The position numbers and the translations under genes were made by a program. DNA of 64,000 bases from an uncultured Gemmataceae bacterium (GTDB taxonomy: Bacteria; Planctomycetota; Planctomycetia; Gemmatales; Gemmataceae). The DNA lies in NCBI GenBank assembly GCA_937923405.1, contig CALDUY010000020.1:196777-260776 (forward strand), in the 5' to 3' direction. Positions 35,013-43,401 of this stretch are shown here, piece by piece. The notes under the pieces are model-generated. The model was not told the DNA's origin. It made no database searches and saw only the letters and a list, made by a program, of their open reading frames with translations. How positions within the stretch are numbered: position 1 is the stretch's first letter; each line of letters begins with the position of its first letter.

Positions 35013-36266
35013 TTAGCGGTCTTTGCCTAGACAATACAACTGCTTCGTCGTCCGCAGGAACAGATTGCCTTGCGACACAGCCGGCGAGGCGAAGATCGGT
35101 TCTCCCATGTCGAGAGTGGCGACTCGCTCAAACGTTGGACTGGCCTTGACGATCCAGACTTTGCCATCGTCATCGGGCAGTACGAGATGTCCTTCCACCA
35201 GGATCGGCGAGGCGCTGAAACGTCGGCCCAATTTCTTCAGCCACAGTCGTTTGCCGGTTTTGGCCTCGATGCAGCCGAGGTAGCCCACGTCGGAGATGAC
35301 GAAGAAGTGGCCCTCGTGAGCCAACGGCGAGGGAACGTAAGCCGCTCCGCGTGCTCCATTGTCGCGGTGCGGAATGTGCCAGACAATCTGTTTACTGTTA
35401 GTGATGTTGCCCTCGCCATCGGCCCGCAGGCCCATTAGGTGATACTCGGGATAACCCGTGGTCAGGCAGAGAATCCCCTGATGCGGCACTAGGCTGGCGA
35501 CGTACTGTTCGGTTGGCCCGTCATGAATCCACAGCAGCTGGCCGGTGTCAGCATTGTAGCCGGTGACACACAGACTGCCGGAAAGAATCAGTTGCGTCAC
35601 CCCCTTGCGTTTGGGGCAAGGCAAAAGGATCGGCGTGCAGTAGGAGCGCGTGCGATTAGGTCGATCCGCTCGCCAGACCTCCTCGCCGGTGCGTTTGTTA
35701 AGGGCCACGAGATACGCCTCGGCGTCCTGATCGCCGTTGAGAATCACCAGGTCGCGATGCAAAATAGGCGAAGAACAGAAGCCGTGTTTGGACAGCAGTT
35801 TGCCCGGCGAGCGCTGCCAAAGCAGCTTGCCGTCGCGATCGTAGCAGGCCACGAGCATCTTCTGCTGATTGGCCAGAAAGGCAACGTAGACTCGCTCCCC
35901 ATCGGTAGCCGGCGTGGCGCTGGCATAACTATTGAGCGGATGTTTCCCTTCCAACTCGGCTCGGACGACCAGCCGCGACCACAAGGTCTTGCCGGTGCGA
36001 CGATCGAGACAGAGTAGCTGGCGTTCGCCGGTCTCCTCAATGCAAGTGGTGACATAGACGCGATCCTGAAACACGATAGGAGAGGAGTAACCCGATCCGG
36101 GAAGTGGCCGATGCCAGCGGACGTGTTTGCTCGGAGAGAAGTCAAACGGAATGCCCGTTTCCAAGGAGGTGCCATCGCCGCGTGGGCCGCGCCAGCTGGG
36201 CCACTCCTCAGCCCGAGCCACAACCGCTAACAGCCCCATCAACCACAGCCCCAGCAATCGAACCAT
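35013..36266 (-). CDS. Secreted PQQ-type beta-propeller repeat protein (copy 3)
   Basis: Exported propeller of 417 aa related to copies at 3461 and 18039. The ATG at 36266 has GGAG about 10 bases upstream and opens a signal peptide (MVRLLGLWLMGLLAVVARA) before EEWPSWRGPRGDG. Blades show DRRTGKTLWSR, DRDGKLLWQR, NKRTGEEVWRA, NADTGQLLWIH, EAKTGKRLWLK. No low-complexity inserts, unlike copy 2. No catalytic signature of a quinoprotein dehydrogenase is apparent. Role likely extracytoplasmic binding or scaffolding. Single-gene unit between the SPFH and methyltransferase genes, all on the minus strand. Confidence 0.88.
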   Translation of the reverse strand: MVRLLGLWLMGLLAVVARAEEWPSWRGPRGDGTSLETGIPFDFSPSKHVRWHRPLPGSGYSSPIVFQDRVYVTTCIEETGERQLLCLDRRTGKTLWSRLVVRAELEGKHPLNSYASATPATDGERVYVAFLANQQKMLVACYDRDGKLLWQRSPGKLLSKHGFCSSPILHRDLVILNGDQDAEAYLVALNKRTGEEVWRADRPNRTRSYCTPILLPCPKRKGVTQLILSGSLCVTGYNADTGQLLWIHDGPTEQYVASLVPHQGILCLTTGYPEYHLMGLRADGEGNITNSKQIVWHIPHRDNGARGAAYVPSPLAHEGHFFVISDVGYLGCIEAKTGKRLWLKKLGRRFSASPILVEGHLVLPDDDGKVWIVKASPTFERVATLDMGEPIFASPAVSQGNLFLRTTKQLYCLGKDR

Positions 36267-36375
36267 GAGATCAACTCCAACCAAGGCAGGAACTCGAGGG
36301 TGGAATTGTCAATCTACCAGCGCGGACCGTCAATGACGAGCAACGGCCTCGGACAATCGAGCCATCCGCGCAGAC

Positions 36376-37194
36376 TCATTCACCTGATAACGACTGGTTC
36401 GGCCCCGTCCTCGGCAGACAAAGCAACCAGGTTTGCGGTGGGCGAACCTCGTGTAATGCCAACGCTTGTTCCCGTTCCGACAGAAAGTCCAACGCCAAGT
36501 TCAGTATCCTTCGAGGGGTCTCCTTGCCGAAACCCCGGATCTGGTGAGTCGCAGCGAATCCTTGACGAAGCCGCTCGCTGATGCCTGGAACGAAACAATC
36601 GTGAGTCTCAATAAGCAACGTCGCGGTGAGGAGTCTGGAGATTGAACTGGGGTTGAAGAGAACGGCCTCGTATCCCTCACAATCGCTGATGATGAATGCT
36701 CCTTCCTGAAGGTTCTGCATCAACCATTCCGGAGTGCAAAAGCCTTTGACTTCGACGTTACTTGTGCCATTAGCCGTGACCATCTCAGCGACGGCTTTTC
36801 TCGCCCACCAATCGGTATCGAAGGCTACGACGTGTGCTTGGGGATACCGCCGAGCCAAGCCGACCGCATAGTAGCCAAACTTCGCGCCAACATCGAGGAT
36901 TTGCGAGTAATTCCCTCGCAAAACTATCGACCAGGCTTCCTCCAGTTCACTCTCATATACTCCAAGCAGGTATGGACCGAGCTGCTCGGCATAGGTCATC
37001 GGCGTGAGTTGCAAGCCAGCAAAAGGCCCTTCTTGAACTTGACTTCCCAATCGTTCGATTAGCTTGCGGTTGATCGCTCCACACCCCCACTCGGCCACGA
37101 CTCGATGCGAATGGGCTCGCGACCGCGCCGACATCCAGGCTGTTGTCCATTGCGGAGCAATGGTGTAAAGAAATCGTTTGACTAACTGTTTCAC
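36376..37194 (-). CDS. FkbM-like SAM-dependent methyltransferase
   Basis: Class I methyltransferase of about 272 aa. The SAM-binding motif ILDVGAKFGYYAVGLA and the acidic end of strand 2 (VVAFDTDWWARKA) are clear, and ISDCEGYEAVLF with LIETHD is characteristic of the FkbM group that methylates sugars or secondary metabolites. No ATG opens the frame. The GTG at 37194 (VKQLVKRFLYTIAP) is preferred because GGGAG lies 5 bases before it; a TTG at 37242 is an alternative. Target unknown; no glycan cluster adjoins it, though an O-antigen-ligase-like gene is at 43402. Confidence 0.78.
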   Translation of the reverse strand: MKQLVKRFLYTIAPQWTTAWMSARSRAHSHRVVAEWGCGAINRKLIERLGSQVQEGPFAGLQLTPMTYAEQLGPYLLGVYESELEEAWSIVLRGNYSQILDVGAKFGYYAVGLARRYPQAHVVAFDTDWWARKAVAEMVTANGTSNVEVKGFCTPEWLMQNLQEGAFIISDCEGYEAVLFNPSSISRLLTATLLIETHDCFVPGISERLRQGFAATHQIRGFGKETPRRILNLALDFLSEREQALALHEVRPPQTWLLCLPRTGPNQSLSGE

Positions 37195-37507
37195 AACTGC
37201 TCCCACGCTATATTTCGACCGATCTTGACCTGCTGGCTCCAAGATAGAATTAGTTCTTGCTACCTCGAAACAATCGCGTCACCGCTTTTCTCGGATTCTG
37301 CTCGAAGCGGAGTAATCGTAACAGCCTGAACCCTATTGCAACAAGTAGCCATCGCTACGCTCAAGTGAGGCGTATCTTCCGAGGTCTTACCACTACACTA
37401 ATCTACGGACAATTTCTCCTCTCTGCTCTCGGTGAATGGTAGCCATCCCTAGGGCAAATCCGGAAGATCATCTGTAAGAGAACCAAGTAAAACACGCGAG
37501 GGGCGAT
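37195..37507. other. Divergent intergenic region
   Basis: About 313 bp between the methyltransferase start and the 298-aa gene at 37508. I see no RNA gene, repeat or persuasive promoter consensus in it; it must carry two divergent promoters. A ribosome-binding GAGGGG lies 4 bases before the ATG at 37508. Confidence 0.4.
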
Positions 37508-38404
37508 ATGCTGGCGAGTCGGAAAGCACTACTCGAAGGGTTGATCGACTACGCGGGATTGTTTCCGCCGGCTAGTCTGCCGCTGGCGGAGGCACTGACC
37601 AACGAGCAGCGCTACCGCGCCGGGACCGAAGCGTGGATGTTGGGACGGTTCATCTGTCCGGCGGCGCGATTGAAAGAACTGCCGGAACGGTTCACCTCGC
37701 CCTGTTCCGCCCTAGGTCGAGGTGGAGAGACGGGGAGTCAATTAATTCAGTCTTTAGGGGTGGATTTACTCGATCTATCGGCCAGTTCCGTACCCGTCGA
37801 GGTACTCGAAGTCAAGCTGCCCCTGCTTCCGGAACAATTCGATGCGATCGTCCAACAGGTCGAACAACGTCTGGCCGCCACCTCACTGAACGTGTTTTTC
37901 GAGGTACCCTGGAGCGAGCCAGACGTGTTGCTGGCTCTGTTCCGTGCCCTGCGAAGGTCGTCGCGGTGCGGCTACAAACTCCGAGTCGGCGGCTTGGAGA
38001 CCGCAGCGTTTCCGTCCTCCTCACAATTGGCTTTCGCCCTAGTCCACGGTATCGCTAGCGGCAGGCCAGGTAAGGCGACCGCGGGCTTGCATCATCCGTT
38101 GCCACGTTGGGACAACCTCGTTCAAGCGCGGATGCACGGGTTCGTCAATCTCTTCCTCGCCGCCGTCTTTGTCCATGCCCACGCTCTGCCTGGGGATGTG
38201 GAACAGCAAGCCGATCAGGTGCGTCAGTTGCTCGACGAGGAGAATCCCTCGGCGTTCGTCTGGACCGACGAGGCGATTCGTTGGCGCAATCTGATCGCCT
38301 CTACCGAGCAAATCCGTCAGGCCCGCCAGCGAGCGCTGGTGGCGTTTGGTTCGTGCAGTTTCGAGGAACCGTGCGAGGATCTTCGTTCTCTGGGCTGGTT
38401 GTAG
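37508..38404 (+). CDS. Conserved unknown protein paired with fumarylacetoacetase
   Basis: Cytoplasmic protein of 298 aa with no name that I can support. It begins with the distinctive GLIDYAGLFPPASLPLAEAL, and later has KLRVGGLETAAFPSSSQL and KATAGLHHPLPRWDN. I recall such stretches in proteins of planctomycetes and relatives. The alternation of strand and helix and the conserved KATAGLHHP near the C-terminal half look like a TIM-barrel-type enzyme, but no catalytic motif is known. GAGGGG precedes the ATG. It ends 9 bp before fumarylacetoacetase on the same strand, so a role in aromatic amino acid breakdown or in handling the product is the best contextual guess. Confidence 0.8.
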   Translation: MLASRKALLEGLIDYAGLFPPASLPLAEALTNEQRYRAGTEAWMLGRFICPAARLKELPERFTSPCSALGRGGETGSQLIQSLGVDLLDLSASSVPVEVLEVKLPLLPEQFDAIVQQVEQRLAATSLNVFFEVPWSEPDVLLALFRALRRSSRCGYKLRVGGLETAAFPSSSQLAFALVHGIASGRPGKATAGLHHPLPRWDNLVQARMHGFVNLFLAAVFVHAHALPGDVEQQADQVRQLLDEENPSAFVWTDEAIRWRNLIASTEQIRQARQRALVAFGSCSFEEPCEDLRSLGWL

Positions 38405-38413
38405 GGTGCTGCC

Positions 38414-39610
38414 ATGACGACGAAATCCTGGGTGTCGATTCCCCTTGATTCGCCTTTTCCGCTCCAAAATCTCCCCTATGGGGCGTTTCGTCTACCCTCG
38501 GGAGAAGTGCATCTGGGCGTGGCGATCGGCGAGGAGATTCTTGATCTGTCCGCGTTGGAGTCTGCCGGAGTGCTGGCCTCGAATTACTTCGGCGAACCGA
38601 CGCTGAATCGCTTCCTGGCCGCGGGCCGACAGATTTGGTCCAGCACGCGGCAACGGCTGCGTCAGCTGCTCGTCGACGAGCCTCCACGCCCAGAATTTCT
38701 CGTCCGTCAGTCGGAGGTGCAGTTGTTGCTACCCGTGCAGGTGGGCGACTACACCGACTTCTACTCCTCACGCGAACATGCCACCAACGTCGGCACGATG
38801 CTGCGCGGCCCCGAGAACGCCCTGATGCCCAACTGGCTGTATCTGCCCGTGGCCTATCATGGTCGAGCGTCGTCGGTGGTCGTCTCTGGCACAGACATTC
38901 ACCGGCCTATAGGACAATCGCGACCGGAAAACTCTTCAGAACCAATTTTTGGCCCCAGCAAATCGCTGGACTTTGAATTGGAGATGGGAGCGATCGTCGG
39001 CGTCGGCAATCCGTTGGGCCAGCCTATCCCTATCGACCGCGCTGAGGAGCATCTCTTCGGGCTGGTGCTAGTCAATGACTGGAGCGCTCGTGACATACAA
39101 GCCTGGGAGTATCAACCGCTCGGACCGTTTCTGGCCAAAAACTTCGCTACGTCCATCTCTCCCTGGGTGGTGCCGCTCGAGGCCCTGGAGCCGTTTCGTT
39201 GTCCGGGACCAAAGCAGGATCCCCAACCGTTGCCCTACCTGCGGCAACAGGGCAACACGACGTTTGACATTCACCTGGAAGTTCGTCTGAACGACACGGT
39301 CATCTGTCGTTCAAACTTTCGTCATCTGTACTGGAGCTTACGGCAACAGGTGGCGCACCACACGAGCAACGGCTGCCCGCTGCGTCCCGGCGACCTGCTC
39401 GCATCAGGCACGATCAGTGGGCCGACCCCGGACAGCTACGGGTGTTTGCTCGAACTGACCTGGCGCGGCACCAAACCGCTGACGCTGGCCGACGGCCAAC
39501 TCCGACGCTTCCTGGAAAATGGGGATCGCGTTACCATGACTGCCTGGTGTCAAGGCGAAGGCTTCCGCCTGGGCTTCGGCGAAGTCACTGGAGTCGTCGT
39601 CGGTTCATAG
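38414..39610 (+). CDS. fahA: Fumarylacetoacetase
   Basis: Last enzyme of tyrosine/homogentisate catabolism, splitting 4-fumarylacetoacetate into fumarate and acetoacetate. The 398-aa sequence has both the N-terminal SH3-like domain and the catalytic domain. Key residues of the mammalian enzyme can be matched: metal Asp and catalytic His in DYTDFYSSREHATNVG, Glu pair in DFELEMGA, metal Asp in VLVNDWSARDIQAWEY, plus LMPNWLYLPVAYHGRASSV. Length is slightly short of the usual 420. It is 9 bp after the unknown gene at 37508. No homogentisate dioxygenase or HPPD gene is in the window. Its 3' end overlaps the convergent arginase-family gene by 61 bp. Confidence 0.95.
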   Translation: MTTKSWVSIPLDSPFPLQNLPYGAFRLPSGEVHLGVAIGEEILDLSALESAGVLASNYFGEPTLNRFLAAGRQIWSSTRQRLRQLLVDEPPRPEFLVRQSEVQLLLPVQVGDYTDFYSSREHATNVGTMLRGPENALMPNWLYLPVAYHGRASSVVVSGTDIHRPIGQSRPENSSEPIFGPSKSLDFELEMGAIVGVGNPLGQPIPIDRAEEHLFGLVLVNDWSARDIQAWEYQPLGPFLAKNFATSISPWVVPLEALEPFRCPGPKQDPQPLPYLRQQGNTTFDIHLEVRLNDTVICRSNFRHLYWSLRQQVAHHTSNGCPLRPGDLLASGTISGPTPDSYGCLLELTWRGTKPLTLADGQLRRFLENGDRVTMTAWCQGEGFRLGFGEVTGVVVGS

Positions 39611-40410
39611 AAACGCAACAGCAGGTACTCAATCAGCCAGAGAACCACCGCTAGTGAGCGGTTGTCGCGATCGCGTCCGGGGTCGAACTCGGACAGACAC
39701 ACAGCTCGGATTCGGTCCGACCAGAGCGCCTCCAAAACAGTCAACAAAAGCGATGGCGACAACCCAAACGGTACGGGTCGCGACACTGCTGGAAAGTAAG
39801 CAGGATCAAATACGTCACAATCCAGATCGAGAATAACGCGATCGGCAGAGTGAGCGCGGGTGGTCAGTTCCTCCAGGATGGTAGCTGGACGAGTCTGAAG
39901 TTCAGCAGCCGAAATCGAACGCAGATAATGCCGATCGATATACTCTTTAGTGAGGAGCAAGTCGCGATGACCGACATTCACCAGCCGCGGGGCAGGCGAG
40001 CGTAGATGCAGCACAAAATTGCCGTGCGACAGCTCCTTGGTGCAGTCGTGGAAGTGATGAATGTCTAGATGGGCGTCAAACTGAAAGACGAGGTCGGCCT
40101 CGGTCAAGGCATCGTAGACAGGCAGCACGCCAAGATGATTGCCCGCCACCCAGAGCAGCCGATCGTGTGCCAGGGCTTGGCTGGCCAAGGTCTGACCATC
40201 TTCACGCCAAGTATTCAGCGATTTCAGAGTGGGGAAGTCTACTTCCGTGATGCTCACCTGTCGCGTGTAGGCTCGCGCGCGGATCGGTACGGTTTCGCGG
40301 CGATTGTCGGCGAGGATGTCGCGGAGTTCGTCGGCCAACAGATGTGCTCCTTCAGCACAGCCAGCGGAGCCGAATGAATCAAACCCGAAAAAGATCGCGG
40401 ATGTCTTCAT
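39550..40410 (-). CDS. Arginase/agmatinase-family metallohydrolase
   Basis: Binuclear-metal ureohydrolase of 286 aa. Metal ligands can be seen as GNHLGVLPVYDAL (His), FQFDAHLDIHHF (Asp, His, Asp) and LDLDCDVFDPAYFP (two Asp), so all six positions of the family look present, although GGDH of true arginases is GNHL here. SEFDPGRD closes the domain. The substrate could be arginine, agmatine, formimidoylglutamate or another guanidino compound. The start ATG overlaps the stop of the LRR gene (ATGA), showing translational coupling, and the 3' end overlaps fahA convergently by 61 bp. Divergent members of this family act on unknown substrates. Confidence 0.88.
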   Translation of the reverse strand: MKTSAIFFGFDSFGSAGCAEGAHLLADELRDILADNRRETVPIRARAYTRQVSITEVDFPTLKSLNTWREDGQTLASQALAHDRLLWVAGNHLGVLPVYDALTEADLVFQFDAHLDIHHFHDCTKELSHGNFVLHLRSPAPRLVNVGHRDLLLTKEYIDRHYLRSISAAELQTRPATILEELTTRAHSADRVILDLDCDVFDPAYFPAVSRPVPFGLSPSLLLTVLEALWSDRIRAVCLSEFDPGRDRDNRSLAVVLWLIEYLLLRFYEPTTTPVTSPKPRRKPSP

Positions 40411-41378
40411 AGTTTGGCCACAGGACCATACTCCAGACCGACTAGCCTACCATCGGTGTTGACCTCGACGCGACTTCCATAGCGTGCCTTGAGTCGCTGT
40501 ACCGCTTCGTCGACGGAGGTGAAACCGTCCAGGTGCAGCCAGGAGAGTGCCGGTAAGTTCGGCGAAGCCAGCAAGGTTTCCACCCCATCTAGCCCTAGCT
40601 GGTAGTTGCGTCCGATGTGCAGCTGGGCTAGGTTGCAAGCCTGAGGGCTTTCGGCCAGCGCCCGCAGTCCAGCGTTGCTGAGCCGGTTGCCATCCAGATT
40701 GAGCGCTTCGAGTTGTTTCAGCAACGAGGAGTTGGCCAGACGAGCGACGCCGGCATCGCCCAGTAAGTTGTCGTGCAAGCCCAGATAACGCAGCGCGGGC
40801 AGCCGCGGTGCCGCGCGAAGCACGGCCTCCAGACCGAACCGATACAGCAGGTTGTTGCCCAAGTCCAGCCAGCGTAGTCGATCCAGATACGGCGAGTTAA
40901 GTAGCTGAGCGATTCGCGCCGCACCGAGTTTGCCATAATCCAAATTCAACCCCCACAGCCGACGCAATGTGGAACAGTTGGCGAGTTCGTCGATCGACTC
41001 CGACGGATCTCGCAGCTGGATCAGTCGCAACGGTGTCCGTTGCAGGAGCGACTCGCCTTGGTGCAGAAAAGTTTGGGACTTCAGAGTAGCACGTTCGATG
41101 AAACCGCAGTGAAAATCGGCTTGTAGGAAAAGCCCCTTGAATGGTTGCATCCAAATCTTTCGCCACTCCGCCAGCAACAGTTCTTCCCGGTCCAGTAGCC
41201 GTCGCCGTTCCTCGACTGGCAGCGGCTGGCGGCTAGCAAGACGGCATTGCACGCGAATGAACTCGGCGCGGTCAGCATCGCCGAGTTGGCCGCGATCGTC
41301 CAGCCAGTCGGCATAAACCAGCCGGACCGCGACATCTTCGGGGGCGGCACAAATCGCCTGCAGGAGGTCTTCTTCCAT
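40407..41378 (-). CDS. TIGR02996 domain plus leucine-rich repeat protein
   Basis: Protein of 323 aa with the Gemmata-type TIGR02996 leader (EEDLLQAICAAPEDVAVRLVYADWLDDRG, about 2-30, then EFIRVQCRLA) followed by leucine-rich repeats of the ribonuclease-inhibitor type (LRWLDLGNNLL, LRYLGLHDNLLGDAGVA, LEALNLDGNRLSNAGLRAL, LAQLHIGRN). TIGR02996 is a companion domain found in repeat proteins of Gemmataceae; its function is unknown, and the LRR part should bind a protein. No signal peptide, so cytoplasmic. Start at the ATG 41378 fits the domain; an in-frame ATG at 41402 is possible, neither with a strong Shine-Dalgarno. It is coupled to the arginase-family gene by a 4-bp overlap. Confidence 0.88.
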   Translation of the reverse strand: MEEDLLQAICAAPEDVAVRLVYADWLDDRGQLGDADRAEFIRVQCRLASRQPLPVEERRRLLDREELLLAEWRKIWMQPFKGLFLQADFHCGFIERATLKSQTFLHQGESLLQRTPLRLIQLRDPSESIDELANCSTLRRLWGLNLDYGKLGAARIAQLLNSPYLDRLRWLDLGNNLLYRFGLEAVLRAAPRLPALRYLGLHDNLLGDAGVARLANSSLLKQLEALNLDGNRLSNAGLRALAESPQACNLAQLHIGRNYQLGLDGVETLLASPNLPALSWLHLDGFTSVDEAVQRLKARYGSRVEVNTDGRLVGLEYGPVAKL

Positions 41379-41435
41379 GCTGTTGCACTCAACGCGAACC
41401 ATCCACTGGGGCAGCTAGCTCGCGTCAAACCATCT

Positions 41436-42536
41436 TTACGCATGAAGGTTTTGCAGCATTTCCTTGCGAGAAACCAACCGCTGCCCACGGCATTCTTCAA
41501 TGTGCAGCACCTTGAGCAAGCGCTTGCGGAGTTCGCCGCGCAGCTCTTCGACATAGCTAGCGGCAGTACTGGCGAGAGGGACGGTGCCGCCGGCCCGCCG
41601 ATCGTGCCCCCCAGCCTTGCCTAGTCCCGCTACAACTTTTTTGAGCAGCTCACCAGCCTGCGCGTCGGGAGCCGAAGAGCGCATCGACAGAATGAGCTTG
41701 TCTTGGTAGACTCCCGCCGCCAATGCCCAATCGACAGCCTCGAAACGCATGAGAAAGTCGGCCACTTCCGCCGCCAGTTCCGGCTGGGGCAGATCGTTGA
41801 TCCAGCTAATGATGAGCCGATCGTAGATAAAGGAGCTTTGTAACGCCTGGACCAGACAGCCGAAGTAACTCTGCGGCAAACGAGCATTGCGAATGCGGGC
41901 TAATAAATCCTTATCCGCCCGAGGATAGAGGAATTGTAACGCTTCCTCGTCCAGGGGACTGGCTTCTCGTGGGAAGCCGGCTAACTCGGTTTCCGTTCCG
42001 TACAGCAGTCCCGTGGCTAACTTCTTGGGCAAAGCGATGTCCTGTTCGATCAGGTAACTGGTCACCAGTGAACAGGTAGCTCCGACACTTTGACGGACAT
42101 CAACGAAGGGCACACCGGTTAAATCGCCAGGGGTGTCGTGGTGGTCGATGACGGCATACAAGGGCACCTTGCACTTACAAGCAAAGTTGTGTCGGCCCGT
42201 GTTGGGTTGACTGTCGACCATGACCACGGCCTCACCCGGCTCGGGATGGAACTGTTCCACAGGGAAGAGATCGATGTTCAACAGTTCGACCATAGCACGG
42301 TTTTCGGCCCGGCTGATGACGCCATCGCGAACAAGACGTGTGGGCTTGTTCAAAGTGGTTTCGACCAGGTGAGCCAAGCCCAACATGCTGCCCAGACTAT
42401 CCGGGTCGGGATGCACGTGGGAGACGAAACTCACGGCTTTCGCATCGCGCAGTCCATGCAAGAAGCGAGAAGAACGGCTACTTGGAGGCTCCTTGCTGGA
42501 GCCGTTCGCCGAGGTACAGGCGCTGCGACGCGCCAT
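41436..42536 (-). CDS. DHH-family phosphoesterase (NrnA-like)
   Basis: Manganese-dependent phosphoesterase of 366 aa, resembling nanoRNase/pAp phosphatase NrnA that degrades short oligonucleotides and 3',5'-pAp. Motifs in order: SHVHPDPDSLGSM, VVMVDSQPNTG, VIDHHDTPGD (the DHH signature), and in the DHHA1 substrate domain GGHDRRAGGTV. The N-terminal 25 residues are Ser-rich and poorly conserved. AGGAGG 8 bases before the ATG fixes the start. It heads a minus-strand run with the LRR and arginase-family genes, 57 bp apart. A related role in cyclic dinucleotide hydrolysis cannot be excluded. Confidence 0.92.
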   Translation of the reverse strand: MARRSACTSANGSSKEPPSSRSSRFLHGLRDAKAVSFVSHVHPDPDSLGSMLGLAHLVETTLNKPTRLVRDGVISRAENRAMVELLNIDLFPVEQFHPEPGEAVVMVDSQPNTGRHNFACKCKVPLYAVIDHHDTPGDLTGVPFVDVRQSVGATCSLVTSYLIEQDIALPKKLATGLLYGTETELAGFPREASPLDEEALQFLYPRADKDLLARIRNARLPQSYFGCLVQALQSSFIYDRLIISWINDLPQPELAAEVADFLMRFEAVDWALAAGVYQDKLILSMRSSAPDAQAGELLKKVVAGLGKAGGHDRRAGGTVPLASTAASYVEELRGELRKRLLKVLHIEECRGQRLVSRKEMLQNLHA

Positions 42537-42642
42537 CGAGTAATCCTCCTGTCACAGAGTCCGGGAAGGAAACGTGCGAGACCGAGACGGACCCGGTCGC
42601 GGCGGATGGGCCACCACACGCCCTGAGCAAACCTCCCTGAAG

Positions 42643-42665
42643 CCCCTCTGGTGACGAACCAGAGG
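42643..42665. other. Stem-loop between EVE and DHH genes
   Basis: CCCTCTGGT (42643-42651) pairs perfectly with ACCAGAGGG (42657-42665) around GACGA; flanking GAA/TTC extends it imperfectly. It lies 100 bp after the EVE gene stop and 107 bp before the DHH start, on their transcribed strand. There is no T-tract, so a weak terminator, an attenuator or a processing site are all possible. Confidence 0.35.
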
Positions 42666-42765
42666 GTTTCCGGCAAGCGGCCGCTACCGCCTCAACCGGA
42701 AAGGCCTTCCGGGGACTCTCTGTACATGATTCTAGGTCTCGTTAGCCCTCTTGCCAAGCATAAGC

Positions 42766-43194
42766 TCACCCATCCGCCCGACCAAGCTCCTCGACGCGCT
42801 CCCACTGTAGGTCGCTAACCGGCATCACCGACAGCCGGGAGAGTCGCACCAGATCCCAGTCCGCCAGCCCCGCATCTTCCTTGATTTCCGCCAGCGTCAC
42901 CGGTCGCTTCAAAGCACGTACCGCCTCGACCTCGACTACGACCGACTTGGGGTCGTCGGAGGCCGGGTCCGGCCGCGGACCGGTCACTACGCGCATGATC
43001 CCAACGATCGCTTTCTCCTTGCCTGTGTGATAAAAGAACACCTGATCTCCTGTGCATACTTGCCGTAAATACTTCCGGGCCAGAGCGTTGGTCACTCCAT
43101 CCCAGATCGTACGCTTCTCCCGCTGCAGGTCTGCGAAGCTGAACTGTTCGGGTTCTTGCTTGAACAGCCACCTGGCCAACTTTGCCCCTTTCAC
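42766..43194 (-). CDS. EVE domain protein
   Basis: Single-domain protein of about 142 aa with the PUA-like EVE fold, thought to bind modified bases. Features: ARWLFKQEPEQFSFADLQRE (usual form YWLxKxEPExxSxxDL), WDGVTNALARKYLRQV, GDQVFFYHTGKEKAIVGIM and DLVRLSRLSVMPVSDLQW. No other domain is fused to it. The start is uncertain: a GTG at 43194 or a TTG at 43179, the latter with AGGGG close upstream, beginning LARWLFKQEPEQ. It stands alone between the DHH and O-antigen-ligase-like genes. Confidence 0.88.
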   Translation of the reverse strand: MKGAKLARWLFKQEPEQFSFADLQREKRTIWDGVTNALARKYLRQVCTGDQVFFYHTGKEKAIVGIMRVVTGPRPDPASDDPKSVVVEVEAVRALKRPVTLAEIKEDAGLADWDLVRLSRLSVMPVSDLQWERVEELGRADG

Positions 43195-43401
43195 ACGGTT
43201 TACCTGACCGATTTCTTCGACCTAAAAGCTGTGCGATTTTCGCTCAAATTCTCTCCGGCTGGTCAGACAAGAGTGTAGAATACCGCAGCGTCGGTTCTGG
43301 CGTCTCAATCTTGTTCGCGCACCTTTTAGAGTGCTGGGACCGATGCTCTCTTTCCACCAAACTTGCCCGATCGTATCCATCTGCTGACTTCCCCGCAAGA
43401 A

